Assembly (NCBI RefSeq): GCF_900103645.1
Contig: NZ_FNHP01000009.1
Coordinates: 62,001-126,000 of the forward strand
Origin: Oryzisolibacter propanilivorax
Lineage (GTDB): Bacteria; Pseudomonadota; Gammaproteobacteria; Burkholderiales; Burkholderiaceae_C
Direction: 5' to 3'
Length of the DNA stretch: 64,000 nucleotides
Both the position numbers and the translations under genes were made by a program. Below, in pieces: positions 21,972-32,215 of this stretch. How positions within the stretch are numbered: position 1 is the first letter of the stretch; each line of letters begins with the position of its first letter. Below the pieces are notes generated by a model, which was not told where the DNA came from, searched no databases, and was given only the letters and a program-made list of their open reading frames with translations.

Positions 21972-24239
21972 TTGTATAACCAAAAAAAACACCCCGGCGC
22001 GTTAACTGCGCAAAATTCTTCCACCGAGGAAATTGAAGGCACGGTTCAGGGGCATCGGGACGGCCACGGGTTCGTCATTCCCAACGATGGCGGCGTGGAT
22101 CTGTACCTGCCGCCCAACGAGATGCGCGCCGTGCTTCACAAGGACCGGGTGCGCGCGCGCGCCGTGCGCCACGATCGGCGCGGCCGACCGGAAGGCCGGG
22201 TGCTGGAGATCATCGAGCGTCCGCCGCAGCCCATCATCGGCCGGCTGCTTCAGGAAAGCGGCGTCTGGCTGGTGGCGCCCGAGGACAAGCGCTATGGCCA
22301 GGATGTGCTGATTCCCAAGGGGGCTACCGGTACCGCCAGCGCAGGGCAGGTGGTGGTGGTCGAGCTGACCGAGCCTCCGGCGCTGTATGGCCAACCCGTG
22401 GGCCGCGTGGTCGAAGTGCTTGGCGAGGTGGACGACCCCGGCATGGAAGTCGAGATTGCGGTGCGCAAGTACGGAGTGCCGCACGAATTTTCCGAGGCCT
22501 GTCTGGCGCAGGCCAAGGCGCTGCCCGACAAGGTGCGCGCCAAGGACAAGCGCCAGCGCGTCGACCTGACCGACATCGCCCTGGTCACCATCGATGGCGA
22601 GGATGCGCGCGACTTCGACGATGCCGTGTACTGCGAACCTGCCAAGGTCGGGCGTGGCAAGGGCTGGCGCCTGCTGGTCGCCATCGCTGATGTCAGCCAC
22701 TACGTGGATACGGGCAGCGCCATCGATGTCGATGCCTACGATCGTGCCACCAGCGTGTATTTCCCGCGCCGCGTGATTCCCATGCTGCCGGAAAAGCTGT
22801 CCAACGGTCTGTGCTCGCTGAACCCGCATGTCGAGCGGCTGTGCATGGTCTGCGACATGCTGATCAACGCCAAGGGCGAGATCCATGCATACCAATTTTT
22901 TCCGGCCGTCATGCGCAGCCATGCGCGCTTCACCTATACCGAGGTGTCCGCCATCCTGGCCAATACCCGGGGGCCGGAGGCGGCGCGCTACCAGGAGCGC
23001 GTGCCCGATCTGCTGAACCTGCATAACGTGTACCGGGCACTGCTGGCGGCCAGGCATGCGCGTGGCGCGGTGGATTTCGAGACCACGGAAACGCAGATCG
23101 TCTGTGACGACAACGGACGCATCGAGAAAATCGTGCCGCGCGTGCGCACCGAGGCGCACCGCCTGATCGAGGAGGCGATGTTGGCGGCCAACGTGTGCAG
23201 TGCGGACTTCATGGCCGAATCCAAGCGCGCCGGCCTCTACCGCGTGCATGAGGGACCTACGCCCGAGAAGCTGGAAATCCTGCGCGGCTATCTCAAGGCC
23301 ATGGGCGTGGGCATCACGATAGGCGACGAGCCGCGTCCCGGGGACTTCCAGGCAATTGCCGAGTCCACCAAGGACCGATCCGATGCCCAGCAGATCCACA
23401 CCATGCTGTTGCGCTCGATGCAACAGGCCATCTATACGCCCATCAACAGCGGGCACTTCGGCTTGGCGTTCGAAGCCTACACCCATTTCACCAGCCCCAT
23501 CAGGCGCTACCCGGACCTGCTGGTACACCGGGTGATCAAGTCCATTCTGGGCAATACACGGTACGTGCTGCCGGCGCTGCCCACGCCAGGCGAGGCGCAG
23601 TTCAAGCTGGCCAAGCGCCTGGCGGCCAAGGCGGCCGAGCCCACACAGCAGCCGCGCAAGGCGCAAAGTGCCGCCAGCACGCGCGAAATCCTGGCATGGG
23701 AAGCCGCGGGCCTGCACTGCAGCGCCAACGAGCGGCGTGCCGACGAGGCCAGCCGCGACGTTGAGGCCTGGCTCAAGTGCCAGTACATGCGCGAGCACCT
23801 GGGCGAGGAGTACAGCGGCGTGGTCAGCGCCGTCACCAGCTTCGGAGTGTTCGTGACGCTGGATGCGCTGTATGTCGAAGGACTGGTGCACATCACCGAA
23901 CTGGGTGGCGAGTATTTCAAGTTCGACGAAGCGCGCCAGGAATTGCGCGGCGAACGCACCGGGATCCGCTATGGCATCGGTGCGCGCGTGCGTGTGCAGG
24001 TCAGTCGGGTCGATCTGGATGGCCGGCGCATCGACTTCCGGTTGGTGCGCGATGGCCTCGTGGCACCGCAGGGCGAAGGCCTTGCGCGCGATGCGGGCCG
24101 GCGCCGTGCGAGCGCGGAGAAAACCGACTCCGGGCGCAGCCGCGAAGGTAAGGGCCAGGGCAGAAAGCCCGACAATGCCGGTCGTGGCGGGCGCCCGGCG
24201 TCACGCCATGGCAAGACCGGTGGCCGCGGCCGTTCCTGA
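21972..24239 (+). CDS. rnr: ribonuclease R
   Basis: 755 aa if translation starts at the TTG at 21972; no good ATG precedes the first conserved block (EGTVQGHRDGHGFVIPNDGG), so the start is uncertain by some residues. Domains: cold-shock/OB region (about 20-160), RNB catalytic domain with TIDGEDARDFDDAVYCE (metal-binding aspartates, about 210), and FTSPIRRYPDLLVHR near 520. An S1 domain occupies about 610-700, and a Lys/Arg/Gly-rich tail follows. It degrades structured RNA 3' to 5' and acts with SmpB/tmRNA, whose smpB lies at 36.7 kb here. Confidence 0.93.
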   Translation: MYNQKKHPGALTAQNSSTEEIEGTVQGHRDGHGFVIPNDGGVDLYLPPNEMRAVLHKDRVRARAVRHDRRGRPEGRVLEIIERPPQPIIGRLLQESGVWLVAPEDKRYGQDVLIPKGATGTASAGQVVVVELTEPPALYGQPVGRVVEVLGEVDDPGMEVEIAVRKYGVPHEFSEACLAQAKALPDKVRAKDKRQRVDLTDIALVTIDGEDARDFDDAVYCEPAKVGRGKGWRLLVAIADVSHYVDTGSAIDVDAYDRATSVYFPRRVIPMLPEKLSNGLCSLNPHVERLCMVCDMLINAKGEIHAYQFFPAVMRSHARFTYTEVSAILANTRGPEAARYQERVPDLLNLHNVYRALLAARHARGAVDFETTETQIVCDDNGRIEKIVPRVRTEAHRLIEEAMLAANVCSADFMAESKRAGLYRVHEGPTPEKLEILRGYLKAMGVGITIGDEPRPGDFQAIAESTKDRSDAQQIHTMLLRSMQQAIYTPINSGHFGLAFEAYTHFTSPIRRYPDLLVHRVIKSILGNTRYVLPALPTPGEAQFKLAKRLAAKAAEPTQQPRKAQSAASTREILAWEAAGLHCSANERRADEASRDVEAWLKCQYMREHLGEEYSGVVSAVTSFGVFVTLDALYVEGLVHITELGGEYFKFDEARQELRGERTGIRYGIGARVRVQVSRVDLDGRRIDFRLVRDGLVAPQGEGLARDAGRRRASAEKTDSGRSREGKGQGRKPDNAGRGGRPASRHGKTGGRGRS

Positions 24240-24331
24240 CGCTTATCTGGCCAGCGCCAGCTGCTGGCTTTTATCCCGTACATGAATCAGGGCGCATACG
24301 CTGCAGCCCTTGCATCCCAAGGAGAATTTGA

Positions 24332-25096
24332 ATGTCCAGACCGGACACTCAGCCAGGCGTGGCCCTGGTGACTGGCGCAGGCACAGGCATCGGCCGCGCC
24401 GCGGCCCTGGCGTTGCTGGCCGATGGCTGGCGCGTAGCCCTCCTCGGGCGCCGCGAACAGCCGCTGCGCGACGTGGCGCAGGAGGCTGGCGCCGCCGGTC
24501 GGGCCCTGGTTTTGCCGACCGACGTGACCGACCCGGCTGCGGTGCGCCAGGCGTTTGATCGCACGGCAGGGCATTTTGGCCGGCTCGACCTGTTGTTCAA
24601 CAATGCGGGAACCAGCGCCCCGGCCGTGCCGTTGGAAGAGCTCGGCGTCGAGCAATGGCGCGGGGTGGTGGACGTCAACCTGAACGGCATGTTCTATTGC
24701 CTGCAGAATGCATTCCGCCTGATGAAGTCGCAGTCGCCGCGCGGTGGGCGCATCATCAACAACGGGTCGATCTCGGCCCATGCTCCGCGTCCGCAATCCA
24801 TCGCCTACACGGCCACCAAACATGCGGTCATGGGCTTGACCAAGACCGCGTCGCTGGACGGGCGCAAGTGGGACATTGCAGTCGGACAGGTCGACATTGG
24901 CAACGCGCGCACGGAGCTGGCAGAGCGCATGACGCAGGGCGTGCAACAGGCCAATGGCGAAATTGCCTCGGAGCCGCTGATGGATGTGGACATCGTCGGC
25001 CAGTCGGTGCTGTACATGGCCAATCTGCCCCTGTCGGCCAACGTGCTGTTCCATACCGTCATGGCGACCAAGATGCCCTTCGTCGGGCGCGGCTGA
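24332..25096 (+). CDS. short-chain dehydrogenase/reductase
   Basis: 254 aa. A classical SDR with Rossmann motif TGAGTGIG (residues about 15-22), NNAG at about 90, and the active-site Tyr-Lys in YTATKHA with the preceding Ser in NGSISA. The cofactor preference is unclear; the loop after beta-2 (GRREQPL) carries arginines, which favours NADP. The substrate is unknown. An RBS (AAGGAGAA) lies just upstream of the ATG. Confidence 0.9.
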   Translation: MSRPDTQPGVALVTGAGTGIGRAAALALLADGWRVALLGRREQPLRDVAQEAGAAGRALVLPTDVTDPAAVRQAFDRTAGHFGRLDLLFNNAGTSAPAVPLEELGVEQWRGVVDVNLNGMFYCLQNAFRLMKSQSPRGGRIINNGSISAHAPRPQSIAYTATKHAVMGLTKTASLDGRKWDIAVGQVDIGNARTELAERMTQGVQQANGEIASEPLMDVDIVGQSVLYMANLPLSANVLFHTVMATKMPFVGRG

Positions 25097-25195
25097 TCAG
25101 GGTGAGATGCGATACCACTGTTTACTCGCTCCGTCATCCGCCGTGGCGATGCTTCGTTGTATGGGCGGATGGGCAGCCTGAAGATGCAAGCGTGC

Positions 25196-25564
25196 ATGAA
25201 TAGCAAGCCACTGCAGCCAGTCCAGGTTGAACCCGATGGCTGGCTGGTATGCCTGTGTGCCGAGTGGTGCAATGTCTGTCGGGAGTTCCGTCCGGCGTTC
25301 GAGGCCCTGGCGCTGCAATATCCCGGCTGGCGTGTGCTGTGGATCGATGTCGAGGACGAAGAGGACATCGTCGGCGAGGTGGAGGTGGAGACCTTCCCGA
25401 CCGTACTGGTGGCGGATGGCCGTCAGGCACGTTTTTTTGGCCCTGTGTTGCCGCAGGCGGGAATGCTGACGCGCCTGGTGGATAACGTGCAGGCTGGAGA
25501 GGGCGGCGCGCCTTGCGGCAGCGACATCCAGCAGCTGCTGCAAAGGCTGTGGCAAGGGCGTTGA
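25196..25564 (+). CDS. thioredoxin-like protein
   Basis: 122 aa from the ATG at 25196; in-frame ATGs at 25157 and 25184 would add up to 13 residues. The active site is AEWCNVCREF, a CNVC variant of the usual CGPC, with the cis-proline in FPTVLV. There is no signal peptide, so it is cytoplasmic. CNVC suggests a redox potential unlike classical thioredoxin, but the target is unknown. Confidence 0.85.
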   Translation: MNSKPLQPVQVEPDGWLVCLCAEWCNVCREFRPAFEALALQYPGWRVLWIDVEDEEDIVGEVEVETFPTVLVADGRQARFFGPVLPQAGMLTRLVDNVQAGEGGAPCGSDIQQLLQRLWQGR

Positions 25565-25601
25565 AAAGATCTGGCGCTATGCAAGATGCATGCCGCCAGT
25601 C

Positions 25602-25631
25602 TTTACAGAAAACGCATTTCAACGCTACAAT
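25602..25631 (+). promoter_or_regulatory. sigma-70 promoter of the rimP-nusA-infB operon
   Basis: TTTACA (25602-25607), an 18-bp spacer and TACAAT (25626-25631). It is the best promoter upstream of rimP, and transcription would start near 25,638. Confidence 0.65.
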
Positions 25632-25650
25632 GCCGGCTTCACGACCAAAC

Positions 25651-25678
25651 GGGCGGGTTTTCACCGCCCTTTTTTTTT
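25651..25678 (+). terminator. hairpin with nine-T tract in the rimP leader (possible attenuator)
   Basis: GGGCGG/CCGCCC with a 7-base loop, followed by nine T, about 80 bp before the rimP GTG. It lies so soon after the predicted start site that it may end transcription from the upstream thioredoxin gene, attenuate the operon, or both. Confidence 0.6.
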
Positions 25679-25756
25679 GGCGTTTGTTTTTGCGGCCCTG
25701 GCGTTTCGTGCGCTACGGGCTTTGCATTGGAACCGAAACGGATCGAGCGCACACAC

Positions 25757-26344
25757 GTGGCATTGCAGCAAATCGTTGAACAGACCGTCACTGGCCTGGG
25801 GTATGACCTGGTGGAGATCGAGCGCTCCGCAGGGGGGCTGCTGCGCATCACCATCGACATGCCCTGGACGGCCCCCGCCGAAAATGCGCCGCTGTCCACG
25901 GAGCAGTTCGTCACCGTGGAGGACTGCGAGAAGGTCACGCGACAGCTGCAGTTCGCACTCGAGGTCGACGGTGTGGATTACCAGCGGCTGGAAGTGTCTT
26001 CTCCCGGCATCGACCGCCTGCTGCGCCACGAGCAGGATTTCCTCCGTTTCGAGGGCGAGGTGGTGGACCTCACGCTCAAGCAGCCCATAGGCGCAGCTGC
26101 GGGCGGCGCCGTGGCGGCAAATCGCAAGAAATTTCGCGGCACGCTGGAGCGTGCCGAGGGCGGCTGGCAGATCGTCTGGAGCGATGAGCCGCCGCCCAAG
26201 CCCGGCCAGCGGGTGAGCAAGAAACGGGTTCCGGCGCCGCTGCAGGCCATGGCCTTCACTCTGGAAGAGTTGCGGGAGGCGCGTCTGGCGCCCATCGTGA
26301 ACTTCAAGGGTCGCGCTCCCAAGGATGACCCCGCCGCGACTTGA
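25757..26344 (+). CDS. rimP: ribosome maturation factor RimP
   Basis: 195 aa from the GTG at 25757. The frame is open from 25586, but that stretch contains the promoter and hairpin. The start [22 protein letters not shown] and the block [18 protein letters not shown]-like [18 protein letters not shown] are the family marks. It is needed for 30S subunit maturation. It is longer than enteric RimP (about 150 aa) because of an inserted Ala/Lys segment near residues 120-160, as in other Burkholderiales. First gene of the transcription/translation operon. Confidence 0.92.
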   Translation: MALQQIVEQTVTGLGYDLVEIERSAGGLLRITIDMPWTAPAENAPLSTEQFVTVEDCEKVTRQLQFALEVDGVDYQRLEVSSPGIDRLLRHEQDFLRFEGEVVDLTLKQPIGAAAGGAVAANRKKFRGTLERAEGGWQIVWSDEPPPKPGQRVSKKRVPAPLQAMAFTLEELREARLAPIVNFKGRAPKDDPAAT

Positions 26345-26450
26345 TCCGGCATACAAGAATTGTTTCGGGCCGCCGGCTGCAGAAATCGGGAATTCGATTG
26401 CTATGCAGCGAGCGTGTCCGCAGGGAAAGAGCAACAGGAGAGTCGTCTTT

Positions 26451-27938
26451 ATGAACCGCGAATTGTTGATGTTGGTGGATGCCATTTCGCGCGAGAAGAA
26501 CGTTGAGCGCGATGTGGTGTTGGGCGCGGTGGAATCCGCGCTGGCGCAGGCCACGAAGAAGCTCTATGAGGGCGAGGTGGACATTCGCGTCTCCATCGAC
26601 CGCGACAGTGGCGAATACGAAACCTTCCGCCGCTGGCTGGTGGTGCCTGACGATGCTGGCCTGCAGAATCCGGAAGCCGAAGAGCTGCTGATGGACGCGC
26701 AGGAGCGCGTGCCGGGCGTCGAGGTCGGTGAATACATCGAGGAGGGCGTGGATTCCGTGCCCATCGGGCGCATCGGCGCCATGGCCGCCAAGCAGGTCAT
26801 CCTGCAGAAGATCCGCGACGCCGAGCGCGAGATGCTGCTGAACGACTTCATGAGCCGCGGCGAGAAGATCTTCACCGGCACGGTCAAGCGCATGGACAAG
26901 GGCGACATCATCGTCGAGAGCGGCCGCGTCGAGGGCCGCCTGCGCCGCAGCGAGATGATCCCCAAGGAGAACCTGCGCAACGGCGACCGGGTGCGCGCCA
27001 TGATCATGGACGTGGACTTGACCCTGCGCGGCGCGCCCATCATCCTGTCGCGCTCGGCGCCCGAGTTCATGATGGAGCTGTTCCGCAACGAGGTGCCCGA
27101 GATTGAGCAGGGCCTGCTGGAGATCAAGAGCTGCGCGCGTGACGCCGGCAGCCGCGCCAAGATCGCGGTGCTGTCGCACGACAAACGGGTCGATCCGATC
27201 GGCACCTGCGTCGGCGTGCGCGGCACGCGCGTCAACGCCGTGACCAATGAGCTGGCCGGCGAACGCGTGGACATCGTGCTGTGGTCGGACGACCCGGCGC
27301 AGTTCGTGATCGGCGCACTGGCTCCGGCCAACGTGTCGTCCATCGTGGTGGACGAGGAAAAGCACGCCATGGACGTGGTGGTGGACGAGGAGAACCTGGC
27401 CATCGCCATCGGCCGAGGCGGGCAGAACGTGCGCCTGGCTTCCGACCTCACGGGCTGGAAGATCAACATCATGGATGCGGCCGAGAGCGCGCAGAAGCAG
27501 GCCGAGGAAACCAGCAGCCTGCGCCAGCTGTTCATGCAGAAACTGGATGTGGACGAGGAAATCGCCGACATCCTGATCGCCGAGGGCTTCGAGAACCTGG
27601 AAGAGGTGGCCTATGTGCCGCTGTCCGAGCTGCTGGAGATCGAGAGCTTCGACGAAGACACGGTCAATGAGTTGCGCACCCGTGCCAAGGATGCGCTGCT
27701 GACCATGGAGATCGCGCGCGAGGAAAGCGTCGGCGGCGTCTCGCAGGACTTGCGTGAACTGGAAGGCCTGACGCCCGAACTGCTGGAAAAGCTGGCAGCG
27801 GGTGGCGTGAACACGCGCGACGACCTGGCGGACCTGGCCATCGATGAGCTGACCGAGCTGACGGGTCAGACCGAGGAAGAGGCCAAGGCGCTGATCATGA
27901 AGGCACGCGAGCACTGGTTTGCCGCGGGGCAGGAATAA
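26451..27938 (+). CDS. nusA: transcription termination/antitermination protein NusA
   Basis: 495 aa. The ATG at 26451 begins [21 protein letters not shown], the standard N-terminus. In order: RNAP-binding N-terminal domain, S1 domain (about 130-200), two KH domains ([12 protein letters not shown] and [12 protein letters not shown]), and two acidic C-terminal repeats with HhH-like motifs (about 360-490). It couples pausing, termination and antitermination. The start lies 107 bp after rimP; infB follows in 24 bp. Confidence 0.97.
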   Translation: MNRELLMLVDAISREKNVERDVVLGAVESALAQATKKLYEGEVDIRVSIDRDSGEYETFRRWLVVPDDAGLQNPEAEELLMDAQERVPGVEVGEYIEEGVDSVPIGRIGAMAAKQVILQKIRDAEREMLLNDFMSRGEKIFTGTVKRMDKGDIIVESGRVEGRLRRSEMIPKENLRNGDRVRAMIMDVDLTLRGAPIILSRSAPEFMMELFRNEVPEIEQGLLEIKSCARDAGSRAKIAVLSHDKRVDPIGTCVGVRGTRVNAVTNELAGERVDIVLWSDDPAQFVIGALAPANVSSIVVDEEKHAMDVVVDEENLAIAIGRGGQNVRLASDLTGWKINIMDAAESAQKQAEETSSLRQLFMQKLDVDEEIADILIAEGFENLEEVAYVPLSELLEIESFDEDTVNELRTRAKDALLTMEIAREESVGGVSQDLRELEGLTPELLEKLAAGGVNTRDDLADLAIDELTELTGQTEEEAKALIMKAREHWFAAGQE

Positions 27939-27962
27939 CGGTCAGGGGAGATCGAAACGGAT

Positions 27963-30776
27963 ATGTCGAGTAACACTGTTGCCGAGTTCGCCAGCGAACT
28001 TAAGAAAACGCCTGAAATTCTGCTGGCCCAACTTCAGTCCGCCGGCGTGAGCAAGACCGCGTCCACCGATGTGCTGACCGAGGGTGACAAGCAGGCCCTG
28101 CTGGCACACCTGCAGGCCAGCCACGGCACGGCCGGCGCCGACCGCAAGAAGATCACGCTGACCAAGAAGTCGACCAGCGAGATCAAGCAGGCCGATGCGT
28201 CGGGCCGTGCCCGCACCATCCAGGTGGAGGTGCGCAAGAAGCGCACCTTCATCCGCCGCGACGACCCCGTGGCCGAGGCACGCGCTACCGCACCGGCTCC
28301 GTCCGCTGAGGACCAGGAACTGGCGCGTCGCGCCGAGGAGGCAGGCCGCCAGGCCGAGCTGATCCGGCGCCAGGAGCAGGAGTTGGCCGAGGAGCGCGCC
28401 GAACGCGAGCGCCGCGAGCAGCGCGAGCGCGAGGCCGAGGAGCGTGCTGCCGCCTACGCCGCCCAGCAGGCCGACAAGAAGGCCCAGGAATCTGCCGAGC
28501 GTGCCGAGGCCCGTGCCACGGCCCAGGCCGAAGCCGAAGCCCGCGCCGCCGCCCAGGCCGAGGCCCGCGCCAAGGCCGAGGCCGAGTCGCAGGCCCGCGC
28601 CGCCGAGGAGGCGGCCCGCGCTGCCGATCTGGAGGACCGCCGCCGCAAGGCGCAGGCCGAGGCCGAGGCGATCCGCGCCATGATGGCCGCGCCGCGCAAG
28701 GTGCTGGTGGCCAAGAAGCCTGAAGAAGCCAAGCCGGCTGCTGCAGCCAAGACCGCCGCCGATGCCAAAAAGGGCACGTTGCACAAGCCGGCGACGGGTG
28801 CTGCCGGTGCACGCCCCGGTACGGCACCTGCCGGGGGCAAGGAGGTCAAGTCGGCCAAGCTGTCGTCGAGCTGGGCAGGCGACGCTGCCAAGAAGAAGGA
28901 AATCAAGACCCGTGGCGACAGCAGCGGCGGCGTGGGCCGCGGCAGCTGGCGCGGCGGTCCGCGCGGTCGCCGTGGTGACCGCGGCGACGAGCGCCAACAG
29001 CAGGCGCCGGCCGAGTTCCGTGCGCTGGAAGTGCACGTGCCCGAGACCATCACCGTGGCCGAGCTGGCGCACAAGATGGCCGTGAAGGCCTCCGAGCTGA
29101 TCAAGGTGCTGATGAAGATGGGCCAGATGGTCACCATCAACCAGCCGCTGGACCAGGACACGGCCATGATCGTGGTCGAGGAGATGGGCCACACCGCCAA
29201 GGTGGCGGCGCTGGACGACCGCGAAGCCTTCACCGACGAGGAAGTGTCCGAGCACCAGGCCGAGGCCCTGCCGCGCGCCCCGGTGGTCACCGTCATGGGC
29301 CACGTGGACCATGGCAAGACATCGCTGCTGGACTACATCCGCCGCTCCAAGGTGGCGGTGGGCGAGGCCGGCGGCATCACGCAGCACATCGGCGCGTATC
29401 ACGTCGAGACGCCGCGCGGCATCGTCACCTTCCTGGATACCCCGGGCCACGAGGCGTTCACCGCCATGCGTGCCCGCGGTGCGCAGGCCACCGACATCGT
29501 GATCCTGGTGTGCGCCGCCGACGACGGCGTGATGCCGCAGACGCGCGAGGCCATCAAGCACGCCAAGGCGGCCGGTGTCCCGATCGTCGTAGCCATCACC
29601 AAGTCCGACAAGCACGAGGCCAACCCCGAGCGCGTCAAGCAGGAGCTGGTCGGCGAGGAAGTGGTGCCCGAGGAGTACGGCGGCGATTCGCCCTTCGTGG
29701 CGGTGTCGTCCAAGACCGGCATGGGCATCGACGAACTGCTCGAGCAGGTGCTGCTGCAGGCTGAAGTGCTGGAACTGAAGGCCCCGGTGGACGCCATGGC
29801 CAAGGGCTTGGTCATCGAGGCGCAGCTGGACAAGGGCCGCGGCCCCGTGGCCACGGTGCTGGTGCAGTCCGGCACGCTCAAGGTGGGTGACATCGTGCTG
29901 GCCGGCCAGACCTATGGCCGTGTGCGCGCGATGAACGACGAGAACGGTCAGTCGTCCAAGCAGGCGGGCCCGTCCATCCCGGTGGAAATTCAGGGCCTGA
30001 CCGAGGTGCCACAGGCGGGCGACGACTTCATGGTGCTGGGCGACGAGCGCCGGGCCCGCGAGATCGCGACCTACCGCGCCGGCAAGTTCCGCAACACCAA
30101 GCTGGCCAAGCAGCAAGCGGCCAAGCTGGAGAACATGTTCGCCGACATGCAGGCGGGCGAGGTGCAGACCCTGCCCATCATCATCAAGGCCGACGTGCAG
30201 GGCTCGCAGGAAGCGCTGGCGCAGTCGCTGCTCAAGCTCTCGACCGACGAGGTCAAGGTGCAGCTGGTGTATGCCGGCGTGGGCGGCATCAGCGAGTCCG
30301 ACGTGAACCTGGCGCTGGCCTCCAAGGCCATCGTCATCGGCTTCAACGTGCGTGCCGACGCCGGCGCGCGCAAGCTGGCCGAGACGCATGGCGTGGACCT
30401 GCGCTACTACGGCATCATCTACGACGCCGTGGACGAGCTGAAAGTGGCCATGTCCGGCATGCTGGCCCCCGAGCAGCGCGAGGAAGTCATCGGCACGGCC
30501 GAGATCCGCACGGTGTTCGTGGCCTCCAAGATCGGCACGGTGGCGGGCTCGTACATCACCTCGGGCATGGTGCACCGCAACGCGCGCTTCCGCCTGCTGC
30601 GCGACAACGTGGTCATCTACACCGGCGAAGTGGAGTCGCTGCGCCGCATGAAGGACGACGTCAAGGAAGTCAAGGAAGGTTTCGAGTGCGGTATCAAGCT
30701 GAAGAACTACAACGACATCCGCGAGGGTGATCAGCTGGAGTTCTTCGACATCAAGGAGATCGCCCGCACGCTGTAA
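27963..30776 (+). CDS. infB: translation initiation factor IF-2
   Basis: 937 aa. An N-terminal IF2-N domain precedes a very Ala/Glu/Arg-rich coiled-coil linker (about 100-260), a Gly/Arg patch ([19 protein letters not shown]-type) and a second IF2-N domain. The GTPase follows with G1 GHVDHGKT, G2 around [10 protein letters not shown] and G3 DTPGH. The G4 reads TKSD in place of the usual NKxD. C-terminal domains include the fMet-tRNA-binding part. Substitution of the G4 Asn is unusual, but the rest is intact and the gene is clearly functional. Expression from an internal start to give a shorter form is possible. Confidence 0.97.
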   Translation: MSSNTVAEFASELKKTPEILLAQLQSAGVSKTASTDVLTEGDKQALLAHLQASHGTAGADRKKITLTKKSTSEIKQADASGRARTIQVEVRKKRTFIRRDDPVAEARATAPAPSAEDQELARRAEEAGRQAELIRRQEQELAEERAERERREQREREAEERAAAYAAQQADKKAQESAERAEARATAQAEAEARAAAQAEARAKAEAESQARAAEEAARAADLEDRRRKAQAEAEAIRAMMAAPRKVLVAKKPEEAKPAAAAKTAADAKKGTLHKPATGAAGARPGTAPAGGKEVKSAKLSSSWAGDAAKKKEIKTRGDSSGGVGRGSWRGGPRGRRGDRGDERQQQAPAEFRALEVHVPETITVAELAHKMAVKASELIKVLMKMGQMVTINQPLDQDTAMIVVEEMGHTAKVAALDDREAFTDEEVSEHQAEALPRAPVVTVMGHVDHGKTSLLDYIRRSKVAVGEAGGITQHIGAYHVETPRGIVTFLDTPGHEAFTAMRARGAQATDIVILVCAADDGVMPQTREAIKHAKAAGVPIVVAITKSDKHEANPERVKQELVGEEVVPEEYGGDSPFVAVSSKTGMGIDELLEQVLLQAEVLELKAPVDAMAKGLVIEAQLDKGRGPVATVLVQSGTLKVGDIVLAGQTYGRVRAMNDENGQSSKQAGPSIPVEIQGLTEVPQAGDDFMVLGDERRAREIATYRAGKFRNTKLAKQQAAKLENMFADMQAGEVQTLPIIIKADVQGSQEALAQSLLKLSTDEVKVQLVYAGVGGISESDVNLALASKAIVIGFNVRADAGARKLAETHGVDLRYYGIIYDAVDELKVAMSGMLAPEQREEVIGTAEIRTVFVASKIGTVAGSYITSGMVHRNARFRLLRDNVVIYTGEVESLRRMKDDVKEVKEGFECGIKLKNYNDIREGDQLEFFDIKEIARTL

Positions 30777-30800
30777 GGCGCGCGGCGCGAGAACCCGACG

Positions 30801-31187
30801 ATGGCTGCACGCAAGAAGTCCGCCGCTTCCGGCCAGCACCGCGGCTTTCAGGTCGCGGACCAGATCCAGCGCGACCTGACGGAGCTGATCCGCGAGCTGA
30901 AGGACCCGCGCATCGGCATGGTCACGCTGCAGGGGGTGGAGGTCACCCCCGACTATGCCCATGCCAAGGTGTTCTTCAGTGTGCTGGTGGGTGACGCCCA
31001 GGCCAGCCTGGAGGCGCTGAACCAGGCCGCCGGCTTTCTGCGCAACGGCCTGTTCAAGCGGCTGCACATTCACACCGTGCCCACGCTGCACTTCGTGTTC
31101 GACCGCACGCCCGAGCGCGCGGCCGACATGAACGCGCTGATCGCGCGCGCCGTGGCCTCGCGTTCCAAGGACGACGACGGGCAATGA
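30801..31187 (+). CDS. rbfA: ribosome-binding factor A
   Basis: 128 aa with a KH-like fold: [14 protein letters not shown]-like [38 protein letters not shown] and [19 protein letters not shown]. It acts in 16S rRNA 5' end processing and cold adaptation of the 30S subunit. It overlaps truB by 4 bp (ATGA), continuing the operon. Confidence 0.95.
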   Translation: MAARKKSAASGQHRGFQVADQIQRDLTELIRELKDPRIGMVTLQGVEVTPDYAHAKVFFSVLVGDAQASLEALNQAAGFLRNGLFKRLHIHTVPTLHFVFDRTPERAADMNALIARAVASRSKDDDGQ

Positions 31188-32215
31188 CGGCACGCGCTCC
31201 CCGCATCCGGGTGCAGCGGCGCCCGGTGCACGGAGTGCTGCTGCTGGACAAGCCCCTGGGCTTGTCAAGTAACGACGCGCTGCAGAAAGCCAAGTGGCTG
31301 CTGCGCGCGGAAAAGGCCGGCCACACCGGCACGCTCGACCCGCTTGCCAGTGGCGTGCTGCCGCTGTGCTTCGGCGCGGCGACCAAATTCAGCGCGCTGC
31401 AGCTGGATGCCCCCAAGACCTACGAGGCCGTGGCGCTGCTGGGCACGACCACCAGCACCGGCGACGCCGAAGGACAGGTGCTGCAGCAGCGTACCGTTGA
31501 CGCGGCGCAACTCACGCCCCAGGCGCTGGCCGCCGTGCAGGCGCGCTTCACCGGCCGCATCCTGCAGGTGCCGCCGATGCACAGCGCGCTGAAGAAGGAC
31601 GGCCGCGCGCTGTACGAGTACGCGCGCGCCGGCATCGAGATCGAGCGACTCGCGCGCGAAGTCGAGATTCATCAGCTGAATCTGGCCCTGGCCCATACGG
31701 AATCAGGGCTTCCAGCTATCAAAATCGTAGTGCAATGCAGCAAGGGCACCTACATTCGCACTTTGGGCGAGGACATCGGCGCGGCCCTGGGCTGCGGCGC
31801 GCACCTCACCTTCCTGCGCCGCATCGAGACCGGCGGGCTGACCGTCGATCGCTGCATCAGCCTGGAGGCGCTGGAGGCGCTGCCTGAACAAGACCGCCTG
31901 GCACAGGTATTGCCGGTACAGACGCTGCTGGCCGGCCACGCCGAGATCCCGCTCGACGAGGCCGAGGCCGGGCGCTTTTTGTCCGGCCTGCGCCGGCGTG
32001 GCCCCTGGCCCGATGCACCGGCAGTGGCCGTCTACGGCGCACGCCCGCGCGCGCTGCTGGGCGTGGGCCACGTGCGCGGCGGCGAGCTGATTCCCGACCG
32101 CCTGCTCAGCCCGCTGGAGATCCAGCAAATCCTGCAAGGCCTGTCGCCCGCCGATCCAGGCGCGCCGCACGCGCCATCCCCCATCACACACACCGCAAGC
32201 AACGCAACGCCATGA
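31184..32215 (+). CDS. truB: tRNA pseudouridine(55) synthase TruB
   Basis: 343 aa. The catalytic aspartate lies in [19 protein letters not shown]; the other motifs are [19 protein letters not shown] and [19 protein letters not shown] domain follows. An interspersed TAGCTGC repeat lies inside the frame (31,682-31,732) and encodes residues of the segment [15 protein letters not shown] just before [10 protein letters not shown]. The frame stays open, so the repeat has been accommodated as protein. It overlaps both rbfA and typA by 4 bp. Confidence 0.95.
   Translation: MTARAPRIRVQRRPVHGVLLLDKPLGLSSNDALQKAKWLLRAEKAGHTGTLDPLASGVLPLCFGAATKFSALQLDAPKTYEAVALLGTTTSTGDAEGQVLQQRTVDAAQLTPQALAAVQARFTGRILQVPPMHSALKKDGRALYEYARAGIEIERLAREVEIHQLNLALAHTESGLPAIKIVVQCSKGTYIRTLGEDIGAALGCGAHLTFLRRIETGGLTVDRCISLEALEALPEQDRLAQVLPVQTLLAGHAEIPLDEAEAGRFLSGLRRRGPWPDAPAVAVYGARPRALLGVGHVRGGELIPDRLLSPLEIQQILQGLSPADPGAPHAPSPITHTASNATP
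31682..31732 (-). repeat. interspersed TAGCTGC repeat, copy 7, inside truB
   Basis: Minus orientation: CTACGATTTTGATAGCTGGA, AGCCCTGATTCCGTATGGGC core and a CAGGGCCAGA tail. It is in frame within the truB coding sequence. Confidence 0.7.

Noticed and set aside
27942-31268. 1108-codon open frame on the minus strand across infB/rbfA
   Set aside because: Antisense shadow of infB, created by GC-rich codon third positions. Its translation is His/Gly/Leu/Ala low complexity with no family motif, while the plus strand encodes well-known proteins.
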